A DNA stretch of 64,000 nucleotides from an uncultured Rhodospirillales bacterium (GTDB lineage: Bacteria > Pseudomonadota > Alphaproteobacteria > Acetobacterales > Acetobacteraceae), in NCBI GenBank assembly GCA_903835235.1, contig CAILMF010000063.1:62001-126000 (forward strand), written 5' to 3'. Shown in pieces: positions 9,090-20,283 of the stretch; position 1 is the first letter of the stretch; each line of letters begins with the position of its first letter. Under the pieces are notes generated by a model. That model was not told the DNA's origin. It did no database searches and worked only from the letters and a program-made list of their open reading frames with translations. The translations under genes were made by a program, and so were the position numbers.

Positions 9090-9215
9090 ACGGTGGACAT
9101 GGGGAAGCCTCGGCGACCCTGCCAGGGTAGACTGATCGATCACAAAATCACGCGGGCGTCGTTGGCAGGCAGGACGATGGCGCGCTCTACTGTAGGCGAA
9201 AGCAAGGAGATGGCG

Positions 9216-10841
9216 ATGCGGCACATGGGGAGACTGGCGCTGGCCAGCCTGTTGGCCGGTGGCCTGGCCCTCGGCGTGGCCGAGGCGCAGAAGCCGCCGC
9301 CGGCCGGCACGCCTGCCCCGCCGAGCACCAAGCCGGCGCCGGCGCCGCCCCCGGCGCAGGGCCCCGCGGTACCCGGCAAGCCGCCAGCCGGCGCCGCGCC
9401 GACGACACCGCCCCCAGCGCAGGGCGCCCCCGGGACACAAACCCCAGGCGCGCCTGCACCACAAACCCCGGGCGCCCCCGCGCCACAAACCCCGGGCGCC
9501 CCAGCGCCACAAACTCCGGGCGCCCCCGCGCCACAAACCCCGGGCGCCCCCGCACCACGCGCCCAGGCCCCCAACGTCCCCGCCCCAATCGACGAGCCCA
9601 CCGCGGTTGGCCGGCTGCGCAGCCTGCTGGGTGCCGACATCACCCTGGCCTATGCCCGCGCCGAGGTGACCGACCCGGCCCGCGGCACGGTGCGGCTTTC
9701 GGGCGTCACCATGACCAGCGCCGGCAAGCCGCTGCGGATCGAGACCCTGGCCCTGGACGACCTGCGCGACGACGGCCTGGGCGAGGCCGAGGCGCGCAAC
9801 CTGAGCTTCCAGGACGGCGACAACACCTTCACGCTGGAGCGCGCCCAGATCGCCGGGCTGACCGTGCGCGCCGCGGCCGCCGGCCAGCCCCGCACGCCGG
9901 ACCTGGTGACGCTGGACAGCCTGCGCGTTGCCGGCCTGCTGGTGCGCGGCGGCCGGGATAACGAGGTCCGCCTCGGCCAGGCCGCGCTGGAAGACTATGG
10001 GCCAGGCCGGCAAACCCGCTTCTCGATGTCGGACCTGGCGGTGCGGACGCGGGCGAATGAGCCGTTGCGCGGCCTGACGATGCGCCGTGCGGTGCTGCGC
10101 GGCATGGATATCGCGACCGTCGCCACCACCCTGGCGCGCGGCCAGCAGCCGCCGCTCAGCGGGCGCCTGGCGCTGGAGATGGAAGAGGTGACCGCGACCG
10201 GGCCGGATAATGGCGCGCTTGGCAGCATCGGCTCGCTGCGGCTGGTCAGCGACCAACCGGCCGAGGGCATCGGCACCGGCAGCTTCGCGCTGCGGGCGCT
10301 GCGGGTGAACCCGATCGGCGAGGCAGCGCCCTGGATGCAGCGGCTGGGCTACGGCTTCCTGCTGTTCGACCTGACCGCGGACAGCCGCTACGACCCCGCC
10401 ACCGGCAGGATGGAGTTACCCTCCATGTCGCTCGTCGGGCGCGACATGGGCACCCTGTCGCTGGCCTTCACCGGTGATGGCGCTTCCACCGCGGCGATGC
10501 AGCGCGGCAGCTTCGAGGGTCTGCGGCTGATCTCGGCGGGGCTGCGCTACATCGACCAGGGGCTGGTCGGGCGCGTGCTGGGCCAGCAGGCCCGCGAGAG
10601 CAACACACCCGAAGCCCAATTGCGTGAGCAATACGCCAACATGGCCGGTGGCCTGCTGGCGCAGCCAGCCCTGGCGCAGGTGCGGGAGGCGGTTCAGCGC
10701 TTCATCCGCGGCCAGGCGCGGGAGATCGAGGTGACGCTGCACCCAACCCAGCCGGTGGCGCTGATGGAGTTGCAGCAGCGCCCGCCAAGCAACCCGGCGG
10801 ACGCGGTGGCGCGGCTGGGGCTGGGCGCGGTGGCGCGGTAG
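9216..10841 (+). CDS. Exported protein with Pro/Ala repeat linker, function unknown
   Basis: 541 residues. AAGGAG at 9204-9209 favours the ATG at 9216 over the ATG six bases earlier. A signal peptide (about residues 1-24, ending VAEA-Q) precedes a very Pro/Ala/Gly-rich stretch to about residue 125, which includes four exact GAPAPQTP octapeptides. The rest (about 130-541) has repeated strands such as VRLSGVTMTSAGKPLRIETLALDDL and LTLDSLRVAGLLVRGG. This AsmA-like or porin-like beta pattern suggests a periplasmic beta-rich protein. No catalytic motif is visible. The linker may span peptidoglycan or the periplasm. It is not recognised as a named family. It stands alone, with a promoter region shared with the divergent VWA gene. 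Confidence 0.7.
   Translation: MRHMGRLALASLLAGGLALGVAEAQKPPPAGTPAPPSTKPAPAPPPAQGPAVPGKPPAGAAPTTPPPAQGAPGTQTPGAPAPQTPGAPAPQTPGAPAPQTPGAPAPQTPGAPAPRAQAPNVPAPIDEPTAVGRLRSLLGADITLAYARAEVTDPARGTVRLSGVTMTSAGKPLRIETLALDDLRDDGLGEAEARNLSFQDGDNTFTLERAQIAGLTVRAAAAGQPRTPDLVTLDSLRVAGLLVRGGRDNEVRLGQAALEDYGPGRQTRFSMSDLAVRTRANEPLRGLTMRRAVLRGMDIATVATTLARGQQPPLSGRLALEMEEVTATGPDNGALGSIGSLRLVSDQPAEGIGTGSFALRALRVNPIGEAAPWMQRLGYGFLLFDLTADSRYDPATGRMELPSMSLVGRDMGTLSLAFTGDGASTAAMQRGSFEGLRLISAGLRYIDQGLVGRVLGQQARESNTPEAQLREQYANMAGGLLAQPALAQVREAVQRFIRGQAREIEVTLHPTQPVALMELQQRPPSNPADAVARLGLGAVAR
9447..9542 (+). repeat. 24-bp in-frame tandem repeat (4 units, GAPAPQTP)
   Basis: Four consecutive 24-bp units encode GAPAPQTP. 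They are flanked by a partial unit (GTQTP) before and a degenerate one (GAPAPRAQ) after. Units differ by only a few third-position bases, so expansion looks recent. The period is a multiple of three, so copy number could vary without frameshift and change linker length. Confidence 0.9.
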
Positions 10842-10855
10842 CCCGCATTGGAACT

Positions 10856-12355
10856 TCAACCTGGCGCAATATTTTCATGAGGGAAGCTGCCGTCGCGGGC
10901 GGGCCGTCCCAGGAACCGCCATAGTTCAGACCAGCCGTCACCCTGAAATGGGTCAAATCGAAGCAGCCGGTCCTGCTTGTTGGAGAATATGGCGTGTACG
11001 CGGTCTTCGTGCGCATTCCAAGCAGCAGCAAAATCACCATGGTCCGTGTAGCGTTTCTTGTGCATTCGTTGCCAGCGCTGGCCATGGGGGCAAGTATCGA
11101 GGTTATCCACTAGAGCAATATCCGTTCTGATGGGATCATCGAAACGGATTTCTTGCCCTACAAAATACTGAAACTACAGCACTATCCGCTCACACTGATT
11201 CAGTGTGAGCGGATAGTGCTGTAGGCCGCGCAGCGCGTTGAAATCCACCGTGCCATGTAAACGGTGGTAGTGTCGGCGCATCACTTCAACCCAGTTCGTG
11301 CACCGCCTCGTTGAAAGAATAAATCGGGCCTGAGGATAGCGCTCTGGCAACTCCGATAACAAATCTACTACACGAATATCGGACAGGGCATCATACAAGT
11401 CCGCGTCGTGGGCTCGGAGCATCCGGTAGGTCAGCGGGTTCGACCAGTGATGGGAAATGTAGCCTAGTTGGCTTAATGCTACCGTGAGGGAAGTAGCACC
11501 TGTTTTCGACAGCCCTACAACGAAAACCTTGGACTGTTGCCTGGCATCGACCTGTGATACCGCTCGACCTCGAAGAGTGTCTCGTAATGGTATTGCCAAG
11601 GTGCCGGCACGGCCACCGCTAAGAAGAGCCTGAGCCTCGTCGCCGAACGCAGAATACTCACCCAGAGCGAAACGCAGCCGTACGGACAGGGCGCCTGACA
11701 AGTCGTCCCTACCGGCCTGTCCCTCCAGCGCGTCAAGGCGCATGCGCATCGAGCGCCAAACGGCGACACAGGACTCGTGCTCCCCAAAAAGTCTCGGCAA
11801 CAAGGGAAAAAGATGCACCAAGCCAGTCGCCGATACCATTTGCGGGATCGCCTCTCGTGCAACTGACGCCGCTTCCCTCAGCCGGTGCAAGCTGATGAGC
11901 AACTGTACCCGCAGCCCAGGAAGGGCGTCATGGGTAGCGAAGCGTGGCGCACACTCCTGCAACCAAGCCATAGCCTCCTCCTGACGAAAGGTCTGGCTCA
12001 TCAGGTTCATCAAACGCCAGTGTGGCTCCCACGCGCTGGGCATGAAGGCGATCCATTCGCGGAGAGCGGCTTCGGCCTCTCCAGGCTCTCGCAGTGCGAG
12101 ATGGGCCAGCGCCCGGATGGCAAACCAGGCAGGATTTACGGAAGTGGAACGCTCCTTCGCTTCTTCTGCCAGACGCAAGGCTTCCTCGGGCTGCTGAAGC
12201 GCCAGCGCAGCACGGGCCAAGCCGATCCATATGCCTGGGCGCCCAGGCCACGCCTCCTTAAGTCCGAAGAATATTCGGTGAGCCTTTTCCGGCTTGCCGG
12301 CCGCCAAAGCTGACCAGCCCGCGTCATACTCGGCAGCGACCTCCTGCCGACCCAT
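10856..12355 (-). pseudogene. TPR-sulfotransferase gene split by a palindromic insertion
   Basis: The upstream part (12355 to 11174) reads 393 residues. An N-terminal TPR-like helical region (about 1-220) is followed by a sulfotransferase domain beginning KVFVVGLSKTGATSLTVAL, the PAPS 5'-phosphosulfate-binding loop. It stops early at a TAG inside an inserted element, just after FNALRG. The missing C-terminus is found downstream from 11110 to 10856 (DNLDTCPHGQRW to WRFLGRPARDGSFPHENIAP), including the FLGxP and FPHxN blocks typical of this family's end. Deleting 111 bp (11111-11221) rejoins both parts in frame as RGLVDNLDTC, giving about 462 residues. Base composition is visibly lower in GC than the surroundings, suggesting acquisition by transfer. 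The original product would sulfate a glycan, lipid or small molecule. Confidence 0.85.
11111..11224. mobile_element. MITE-like ~114-bp palindromic element, copy 1
   Basis: The element has two stem-loops. A perfect 25-bp inverted repeat with a 1-base loop occupies 11174-11198 / 11200-11224. An imperfect inverted repeat occupies about 11113-11157. The outer ends match as terminal inverted repeats: TAGAGCAATATCCGTTC at 11111-11127, and TACAGCACTATCCGCTC read inward from 11223 on the other strand (14 of 17 identical). TA is present at both ends, as expected for TA target duplication by IS630/Tc1-type transposases. It carries no coding capacity. It interrupts the sulfotransferase gene, and its removal with one TA restores that frame. 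A second copy lies at 55157-55270. Confidence 0.8.
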
Positions 12356-12375
12356 CCGCAGCCTCCAACTCCTCG

Positions 12376-12482
12376 CACAACCTGCTTGGTGCGCTACTCG
12401 CGCAACCTACTTCGTGCGCTCCTCGCTCAACCTACTTCGTGCGCTCCTCGCGCAACCTACTTCGTGCGCTCCTCGCGCAACC

Positions 12483-12501
<19 letters not shown>
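12376..12501. repeat. ~25-bp tandem array copying the 3' end of maeB
   Basis: About five units. Clear 25-bp units lie at 12401-12425, 12426-12450 and 12451-12475, with a 26-bp unit at 12476-12501 that contains the maeB stop and a degraded unit at about 12376-12400. Read on the minus strand each unit is LREER plus a stop codon, i.e. the last codons of the malic enzyme repeated downstream of the gene. Units differ by one or a few bases. Confidence 0.85.
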
Positions 12502-14771
<2,270 letters not shown>

Positions 14772-14819
14772 GGGGTCCCCCTCGTGGTGGGGCTTATACC
14801 CGAAACGGCGGCCGCGTCG

Positions 14820-15713
14820 TCAGGCTGCTTCAGCGTCCGGGCCGCAATCGCGTTCATCGACTGATGCAGGGTCCAACACGGTGGTCCGCCGCATGTCCCT
14901 GATCTGGGCAAGGTCGTAGCGGCAGCCCCGATGCATCACCGCCCGGTTGTCCCACAGCACCAGGTCGCCGGGCTGCCAGGCGTGGCGATAGACGAACTCA
15001 TGCTGGGTGGCGTGCTCCTGCAAATCCCTCAGCAGAATCCGCCCGGCCGGCAGTGCCATGCCCAGCACGCGCCGGGCATGGGCACCCAGGTACAAGGCGC
15101 GCCGGCCGCTGCCGGGATGCACCCGCACCAGTGGCCACCGCACCGGCGGCATGGCGCCGCGGATTTCTTCCGCCGTCGGCTCCCAGCCCAAGGTGGAGCG
15201 CGAGTGATGCACCCAATGTTCGGCAAAGCGATCCGCGGCCTCGGCCAACAGCGCCGGCGGCAGGGCGTCATAGGCGGCGCGGCAATCCGCGAACTCGGTC
15301 TCGCCGCCCCAATCGGGCACCCGGACAGCCCGGAGCATTGAATACTTCGCCGCCGGCCGCTGGTAGCTGCTGTCCGAATGCCACAGCCTGGTGCCCATCA
15401 GCGACAACACCCGGCGATGGTTGGCGTCGATCACATAGCCATTCTCGTCGAGGTTCGAGAGGTCGATCATCTGTTCGGGAATGCGCGCATCGGCCGACTT
15501 GACCGCCTTCTTGCGGCCGATATCGGGTGGGCCAAAGTTGGCGGTGAAGGCCAGTTGCTGGGCGTCATCAGCGGCTTGGGCCGGGAAGACCAGCACGGCG
15601 AAGTGGTCGATCGCCTGCTCGAATTCCCGCGCGGCGGCGGCGTCCATCGGCTGGCGCATATCGAACGCCAGCACGCGGGCGGCGAAGTGCTGGTGCAGTG
15701 GCTCAAAGCGCAT
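14820..15713 (-). CDS. TauD/TfdA-family 2-oxoglutarate-dependent dioxygenase
   Basis: 297 residues. The Fe(II) ligand motif H-x-D is seen in LWHSDSSY. The distal histidine is in WDNRAVMHRGCRYD, and a later arginine (MRRTTVLD) would bind 2-oxoglutarate. This is the layout of TauD, TfdA and related alkyl-ether or sulfonate dioxygenases. GGAAGG lies upstream of the ATG at 15713. The gene is alone, 48 bases upstream of maeB on the same strand, and may be co-transcribed with it. Substrate is unknown; the family hydroxylates sulfonates, phenoxyacetates and similar compounds. Confidence 0.88.
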   Translation of the reverse strand: MRFEPLHQHFAARVLAFDMRQPMDAAAAREFEQAIDHFAVLVFPAQAADDAQQLAFTANFGPPDIGRKKAVKSADARIPEQMIDLSNLDENGYVIDANHRRVLSLMGTRLWHSDSSYQRPAAKYSMLRAVRVPDWGGETEFADCRAAYDALPPALLAEAADRFAEHWVHHSRSTLGWEPTAEEIRGAMPPVRWPLVRVHPGSGRRALYLGAHARRVLGMALPAGRILLRDLQEHATQHEFVYRHAWQPGDLVLWDNRAVMHRGCRYDLAQIRDMRRTTVLDPASVDERDCGPDAEAA

Positions 15714-16105
15714 GGTCTCGGCCTTCCGGACAGCCGGGGAATGGCGGGCTCAGTCGCGGCTTCCCCTGTTGGGGCCAGTAGCGCAGGCGGGGCGGCTCGG
15801 TGTCAAACCCGCTGGGTCGCATGCCCGCCCGCAGTGCACCACCGCCTTGGGGCTGGCGGCCGGCAGGGCGGTGGAACTCGGCCCCCTCCGAGCCTCCGGG
15901 GCAGTTCGGCCGCGTGGCTGGCACCGGACAGGAAGGCGCATTCCCGGGTGCAGCACTGGGCGGCGCCACCCATGCGGGGCACCAGTGCCAGCGCGGCATG
16001 CGGACCGACAAGGCCTGAGCAAAGGGCGTTTTTCGGCGCGGCAGAAGGGGATTAGGATGCCCGGCCGGCGTGCACCTGGCGCGGCGCGGCCCTAGGACTG
16101 GAATA
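15714..16105. other. Gene-free interval between dioxygenase and tRNA-Leu
   Basis: About 390 bases with no reading frame that looks coding: the short open frames on both strands are Pro/Arg/Gly-rich, overlap each other and lack family features. No tandem repeat or convincing terminator was seen. It presumably holds the promoter of the minus-strand dioxygenase and trailing sequence of the tRNA transcript. Confidence 0.5.
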
Positions 16106-16188
16106 TGCGGTCAAGAAGATTCGAACTTCCACGGGGTTTCCCCCACCAGCACCTCAAGCTGGCGCGTCTACCATTCCGCCATGACCGC
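16106..16188 (-). tRNA. tRNA-Leu (anticodon GAG)
   Basis: Read on the minus strand, the 7-bp acceptor stem GCGGTCA pairs with TGACCGC and is followed by discriminator A. The anticodon stem CCAGC/GCTGG holds the loop TTGAGGT, giving anticodon GAG. A long variable arm (GGGG-AAA-CCCC) marks a class II leucine tRNA, and the T-loop reads TTCGAAT. The length is 83 bases without CCA, which is not encoded. It decodes CUC and CUU. Confidence 0.96.
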
Positions 16189-16217
16189 ATAGTCGGTAGA
16201 GCCGGGGCGTATAACCG

Positions 16218-16889
16218 ATGATCCCGCCGGCTTCAACGCACCTCGACGCTTCCGGCGTAGAATGGGCGATTTCGGACGCCCAGGTGCCCTATCCGGAGGC
16301 GCTTGCGGCCCAGGAAGCCCGGGTGGCCGCCATTCGGGCCGGCACCGCGCCGGAGCTGGTGTGGCTGCTGGAGCACCCGCCAACCTATACGGCCGGCACC
16401 TCCGCCCGGGCCGAGGACCTGGTGGATCCGCGCTTCCCGACCTTTGCCGCCGGGCGGGGCGGGCAATGGACCTATCACGGGCCGGGCCAGGTGACCGGCT
16501 ATGTGATGCTGGACCTGAACCGCCGCGGCAAGGATGTGCGCCGCTACGTCCATCAGCTGGAGGAATGGCTGATCCGCACGCTGTGGCGCTTCAACGTGCG
16601 GGGCGAGCGGCGGGAGGGGCGCGTCGGCATCTGGGTGGCGCATGACGGCGTGGAGGAGAAGATCGGCGCGCTGGGGGTGCGGGTGACGCGCTGGGTGACC
16701 TGGCACGGCGTGGCACTGAACGTGGAGCCGGAGCTGAGCCATTTCGGCGGGATCGTGCCATGCGGAATCAGCGAGCACGGGGTGACCAGCCTGGCTGCGC
16801 TGGGGGTGGTGGCGACGGTGGCGGAGGTGCAGGCGGCGATGATGGGGGAGTGGGCGGGAGTGTTCGACCCAAACCTCGCCCCGGGCTGA
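16218..16889 (+). CDS. lipB: Octanoyl-[acyl-carrier-protein]:protein N-octanoyltransferase
   Basis: 223 residues, typical LipB length. Motifs: [21 protein letters not shown] (residues about 74-94), the catalytic lysine in [11 protein letters not shown], and the catalytic cysteine in [15 protein letters not shown]. LipB moves octanoate from acyl carrier protein to lipoyl domains of 2-oxoacid dehydrogenases, the first step of lipoate synthesis. It starts 29 bases from the divergent tRNA-Leu. No strong ribosome binding site precedes the ATG. LipA is not in the window. Confidence 0.96.
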   Translation: MIPPASTHLDASGVEWAISDAQVPYPEALAAQEARVAAIRAGTAPELVWLLEHPPTYTAGTSARAEDLVDPRFPTFAAGRGGQWTYHGPGQVTGYVMLDLNRRGKDVRRYVHQLEEWLIRTLWRFNVRGERREGRVGIWVAHDGVEEKIGALGVRVTRWVTWHGVALNVEPELSHFGGIVPCGISEHGVTSLAALGVVATVAEVQAAMMGEWAGVFDPNLAPG

Positions 16890-16961
16890 ATGGTCGCTTG
16901 CGCGCCAGCCGGCACCGGCGTCAATCTTCCTGCGCATCAAAAGCCCTTGGAGGAAAGCGCC

Positions 16962-17345
16962 ATGAAGCGCCTGATTGTCCTGCTGGCCGTCGTCATGCTG
17001 GCCGGCTGCGCCTACAAGCAGCAGCCCATCTACAACCCGGCTGAACCCATCCCGCTTTCGGCCCAGTCGCTGCCGCTGGCGCGGATTGAGGCCCTGATCA
17101 TCGCCGGGGCGCAGGTGCGCGCCTGGCGGGTTGAACGCATGGCGAGCGGGCAGCTGCGCGCCAGGCAGGTGGCGGACAAATACTCGGCGACAGTCGATAT
17201 CACGTTCGATCAGCGGCAGTTCCGCATCACCTACCGCGACAGTACCGGTCTGATGGCCAATAATGGGGCCATCCATTCGCATTACAACTTCTGGGTCCGC
17301 AATCTGGAAGCGGATATCCGCAACAAGCTGAGCGCCGGCCAGTAA
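16962..17345 (+). CDS. Small lipoprotein, unknown function
   Basis: 127 residues. The signal sequence MKRLIVLLAVVMLAGC ends in a lipobox (LAGC) with the lipidated cysteine at residue 16, so the protein is anchored in a membrane facing the periplasm. The mature part is strand-rich (SATVDITFDQRQFRITY) and recalls small outer-membrane lipoproteins, but no family is recognised. GGAGGA lies 8-13 bases before the ATG at 16962. An open frame 24 codons longer lacks such a site. A strong terminator follows directly, so it is the last gene of its transcript, possibly with lipB. Confidence 0.8.
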   Translation: MKRLIVLLAVVMLAGCAYKQQPIYNPAEPIPLSAQSLPLARIEALIIAGAQVRAWRVERMASGQLRARQVADKYSATVDITFDQRQFRITYRDSTGLMANNGAIHSHYNFWVRNLEADIRNKLSAGQ

Positions 17346-17348
17346 CGC

Positions 17349-17378
17349 AAAACGCCGGCCATTGTGGGCCGGCGTTTT
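17349..17378 (+). terminator. Rho-independent terminator after the lipoprotein gene
   Basis: A 12-bp perfect stem (AAAACGCCGGCC at 17349-17360 pairing with GGCCGGCGTTTT at 17367-17378) encloses a 6-base loop. The stem runs into TTTTATAT. The A-run/T-run flanks would let it work in both directions. It lies 4 bases after the lipoprotein stop. Confidence 0.92.
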
Positions 17379-17414
17379 ATATAGACAGATCGGCCGCTGC
17401 GGGGCGGCCTGAAG

Positions 17415-17593
17415 CTACCCACGCCGGCCGCTGCGCGCCGGCAGGGCTACCTACCCACGCCGGCCGCTACGCGCCGGCAGCGTTACCTACCCACGCCGGC
17501 CACTACGCTCGGGCGCGCTACTTACCCACGCCGGCCCCTGCGCGCCGGCGGAACTACCTACCCACGCCGGCCGCTGCGCGCCGGCTCTGGCGC
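17415..17593. repeat. ~36-bp tandem array copying the 3' end of the helicase gene
   Basis: Five units begin at about 17415, 17451, 17487, 17522 and 17558. Spacing is 36 bp, except one of 35. On the minus strand each reads roughly RSGRRG followed by TAG. The unit at 17558 is the true end of the DEAD-box helicase gene. The four others are extra copies downstream of the stop. Each unit also contains GC-rich inverted repeats (GCCGGC-N-GCGCCGGC) that could fold. Confidence 0.85.
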
Positions 17594-19036
17594 CGCGTCG
17601 CGGAAATCGGCGTTGCGCCAGGCCGCGCGTTCCGGCCGCGGGTCGCCGCTGGCCACTGCCGCTGCCGCGGGGCGTCGACGCGTCGCATCGCCGGCCGGGG
17701 CTTCGCCACCACGGCGCTCGCCCGGGCCGCCCTGCGGGCGCGGCGCACCCTGGCCGCCACCACCGCTGCGCTGCGGCTTCGGCCCACCCTGGCCACGGCC
17801 ACCACCGCCACCCGGGCGGCCGCTGCGGGCCGGCCCCTGCGGCTGGAACTTGCTGCCACGCCCGGTCGGCTTCACCAGGGAAACGCTCTGGTCGTGGCGC
17901 ATGTCCTCGGCGGGAATGTCGTTGCGGATCAGCTTCTCCACCGCCCACAGCTTCTCCAGCTCATCCGGCGCACACAGCGCCACGGCTTCGCCGGAAGCGC
18001 CGGCACGGGCGGTGCGGCCGATGCGGTGGACATAGCTCTCGGGCGTGTCCGGCAGGTCGTACTGCACCACATGGGTGATGCCATCCACGTCGATCCCGCG
18101 GGCCGCGATGTCGGTGGCGACGAGGATCGGCGCGCGGCCCTCGCGGAACTCCCACAGGGCGCGCTCGCGCTGGCCCTGGCTCTTGTTGCCATGGATGGCG
18201 TTGGAGGCCAGGCCATCCTGCTCCAGCTGCTTCACCACGCGGTCGGCGCCGTGCTTGGTGCGGGCGAAGACCAGGGTGCGGCCGACGCCTTCGCCACGCA
18301 GCAGCTGCGCCAGCAGGCCGCGCTTACGCCCGGCCTCGATGTGCAGCACGCGCTGGTTCACCCGCTCGGCGGTGGAGGCGACCGGTGCCACCTCGACGCG
18401 CACCGGCTGGTTCAGCAGGTCGGCCGCCAGCTTGGCGATCTCGGTCGGCATGGTGGCGCTGAAGAACAGCGTCTGCCGGCCGCGCGGCACGGCGCCGCAG
18501 ACCTGGCGGATCGCGGGCAGGAAGCCCTTGTCCAGCATCTGGTCGGCTTCATCCAGCACCAGCACTTCCACGCGGTCCAGCCGGGCGGTGCCGGCGGCCA
18601 GGTGGTCCATCAGGCGGCCCGGAGTGGCGACCACCACGTCCACGCCATTCCCCAGGGCGCGGCGCTGCGGGCCGTGCGGCACGCCACCGAAGATGGTGGT
18701 GACGCTGTGGCCCAGGTGCTTGCCATAGGTCTTGAAGCTGTCGGCGATCTGGGTGGCCAGTTCGCGCGTCGGGCTCAGCACCAGCACGCGGCAGCCACCG
18801 CGCGGCGGGCGGCCACCGGAAGCGGCCAGCTTGTGCAGGATGGGCAGGGCGAAGGCGGCGGTCTTGCCGGTGCCGGTCTGGGCAATGCCCAGCAGGTCGC
18901 GGCCTTCCATCACCTTCGGGATCGCCTGCGCCTGGATCGGCGTGGGGGTGGTGTAGCCGCTTTCGCCCAGGGCGCGCAGCAGGGGCTCGGCCAGGTTGAG
19001 GTCGGTGAAACTTGTCACGTTATGAATACAGTCCAT
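17558..19036 (-). CDS. DEAD-box ATP-dependent RNA helicase (RhlE-like)
   Basis: 492 residues. All core motifs are present: TPTPIQAQAIP (Q), AQTGTGKT (I), PTRELA (Ia), TPGR (Ib), DEAD in VLVLDEADQM (II), SAT (III), TDIAARGID (V) and HRIGRTARAG (VI). A basic Gly/Arg/Pro-rich tail follows from about residue 390 (GRPGGGGGRGQGG, later RSGRRG), as in RhlE-type proteins that bind RNA non-specifically. It unwinds RNA in ribosome assembly or mRNA decay. The family usually starts at TSFTDL, which here follows a GTG at 19018, so translation may begin there instead of the ATG at 19036. The 3' end is duplicated in tandem downstream. Confidence 0.95.
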   Translation of the reverse strand: MDCIHNVTSFTDLNLAEPLLRALGESGYTTPTPIQAQAIPKVMEGRDLLGIAQTGTGKTAAFALPILHKLAASGGRPPRGGCRVLVLSPTRELATQIADSFKTYGKHLGHSVTTIFGGVPHGPQRRALGNGVDVVVATPGRLMDHLAAGTARLDRVEVLVLDEADQMLDKGFLPAIRQVCGAVPRGRQTLFFSATMPTEIAKLAADLLNQPVRVEVAPVASTAERVNQRVLHIEAGRKRGLLAQLLRGEGVGRTLVFARTKHGADRVVKQLEQDGLASNAIHGNKSQGQRERALWEFREGRAPILVATDIAARGIDVDGITHVVQYDLPDTPESYVHRIGRTARAGASGEAVALCAPDELEKLWAVEKLIRNDIPAEDMRHDQSVSLVKPTGRGSKFQPQGPARSGRPGGGGGRGQGGPKPQRSGGGGQGAPRPQGGPGERRGGEAPAGDATRRRPAAAAVASGDPRPERAAWRNADFRDAAPEPARSGRRG

Positions 19037-19279
19037 CGCGCGACCGCGCGCCGCATGGGGCGCGCCGAGCCGCGGGTTTCGGGGTGGCGACCCCGCGTGG
19101 CTGGGTCATGCCGTGCATATTCTATGCGGTGGCCCGACAGTCCGGCGCGGCCCGGCCATTCTTGGGCAAGGGCGCCGCTCACGCGGTCGGGGCACGATGG
19201 TGGCTCCCGTTAGGGTGCCGACGGCTGGCGGTATGCGCGTTCGCGCCTGCGAAAGCAAGGGAAGAGTGGGTGACCTAAG

Positions 19280-19546
19280 CTAGGTACGCCTGAAACCAGG
19301 TGCCTCCGGCGGCGGCGCGAATTCCTCGGTGATCGCATCCACCCGGGCCAGCATCGGCCCGCGCCTGGCCAGCGCCAGCAGGGCCTGCACCGCGGCTTCC
19401 CCACCGGAAACCAGCGCCTGCACGCTGCCATCCGCCAGGTTGCGGACCCAGCCATCCAGCCCCAGGCGGGTAGCCTCGCGCAGCAGCCAGTCGCGGTAGC
19501 CCACCCCCTGCACCCGGCCTTCGATGCGGAGCATCCGGCCCTGCAT
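19280..19546 (-). CDS. acyP: Acylphosphatase
   Basis: 88 residues, the usual size. The N-terminal block [19 protein letters not shown] contains the phosphate loop with the essential arginine, and [19 protein letters not shown] holds the catalytic asparagine. The enzyme hydrolyses carboxyl-phosphate bonds of small acyl phosphates in the cytoplasm. It lies 4 bases after the ATP12 gene and is surely part of the AsmA-ATP12-acyP operon. Confidence 0.94.
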   Translation of the reverse strand: MQGRMLRIEGRVQGVGYRDWLLREATRLGLDGWVRNLADGSVQALVSGGEAAVQALLALARRGPMLARVDAITEEFAPPPEAPGFRRT

Positions 19547-19550
19547 CGGC

Positions 19551-20261
19551 TCAGCCCTCGCGGCTCAACGCCAGCAGCCGGGCGGCCAGCGCCACATCGG
19601 CGGCGCCACGCGCCCGCTTGTTCTCGGAAGCCGGGTCGGTGCCCCAGAACTCCTCCTGGAAGGTCTCGTCCATGGTGGAAAGCGCGTGCGCCTCGGCCGC
19701 GTCCACCCGGCCATGCAGCACCGCCAGCGCCAGCACCAGGCTGCCCATGGCCGGCACCAGCAGGCCCAGCGCGGCCAGTTCCAGCGCGGTGCAGGCCGCC
19801 ACCGCCCGATGCAGCGCGGCCAGCGCCTCCGCCGGTTGCACCACCGGCATAAGCCCGGCGGTCACCCGCAGCGGCGCGTCCAGTTGCAGCGCCGCCCAGT
19901 CCAGCAGTGGCTGCCATTCGGCGGCCTGGCGCTCGGCCAGCTTGCCGTCCTCGGCGCGGTAGCAGAGCAGGTCGGTCTCGGCGAACTTGGCCAGCCCCTC
20001 GATCTGCGCTGCCGCGTTCACCGCCAGGCGTTCCTGTGCGGTGCCGGCCAGGCGGGTGAGCGGCACGTCCTCCATGCTCATCTCGCCGCCCTTGGCGCCG
20101 CCAGCGGCATTCCATTCGGCGGCGATCGCCTCGGCCAACGCCTGGCTAGCCACCAGCAGCGGCGTGCCGCTGGGCAGCCGCACCGGGCGACTGTCCAGCA
20201 GCACACCAAAGCCGCCACCCGGCTGCGCCGCATGCGCGGCGCTGTCCCAGAACCTCTTCAT
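19551..20261 (-). CDS. ATP12-family F1-ATPase assembly chaperone
   Basis: 236 residues. [37 protein letters not shown] is the typical alphaproteobacterial ATP12 start. Further family blocks are [36 protein letters not shown] and [12 protein letters not shown]. Mitochondrial Atp12 binds the F1 alpha subunit and prevents aggregation before assembly; bacterial copies are found mainly in Alphaproteobacteria, which supports the taxonomic placement. It sits between the AsmA gene (22 bases upstream) and acyP (4 bases downstream). Confidence 0.93.
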   Translation of the reverse strand: MKRFWDSAAHAAQPGGGFGVLLDSRPVRLPSGTPLLVASQALAEAIAAEWNAAGGAKGGEMSMEDVPLTRLAGTAQERLAVNAAAQIEGLAKFAETDLLCYRAEDGKLAERQAAEWQPLLDWAALQLDAPLRVTAGLMPVVQPAEALAALHRAVAACTALELAALGLLVPAMGSLVLALAVLHGRVDAAEAHALSTMDETFQEEFWGTDPASENKRARGAADVALAARLLALSREG

Positions 20262-20283
20262 GGCCGGCTATGTGGACCCTGGC

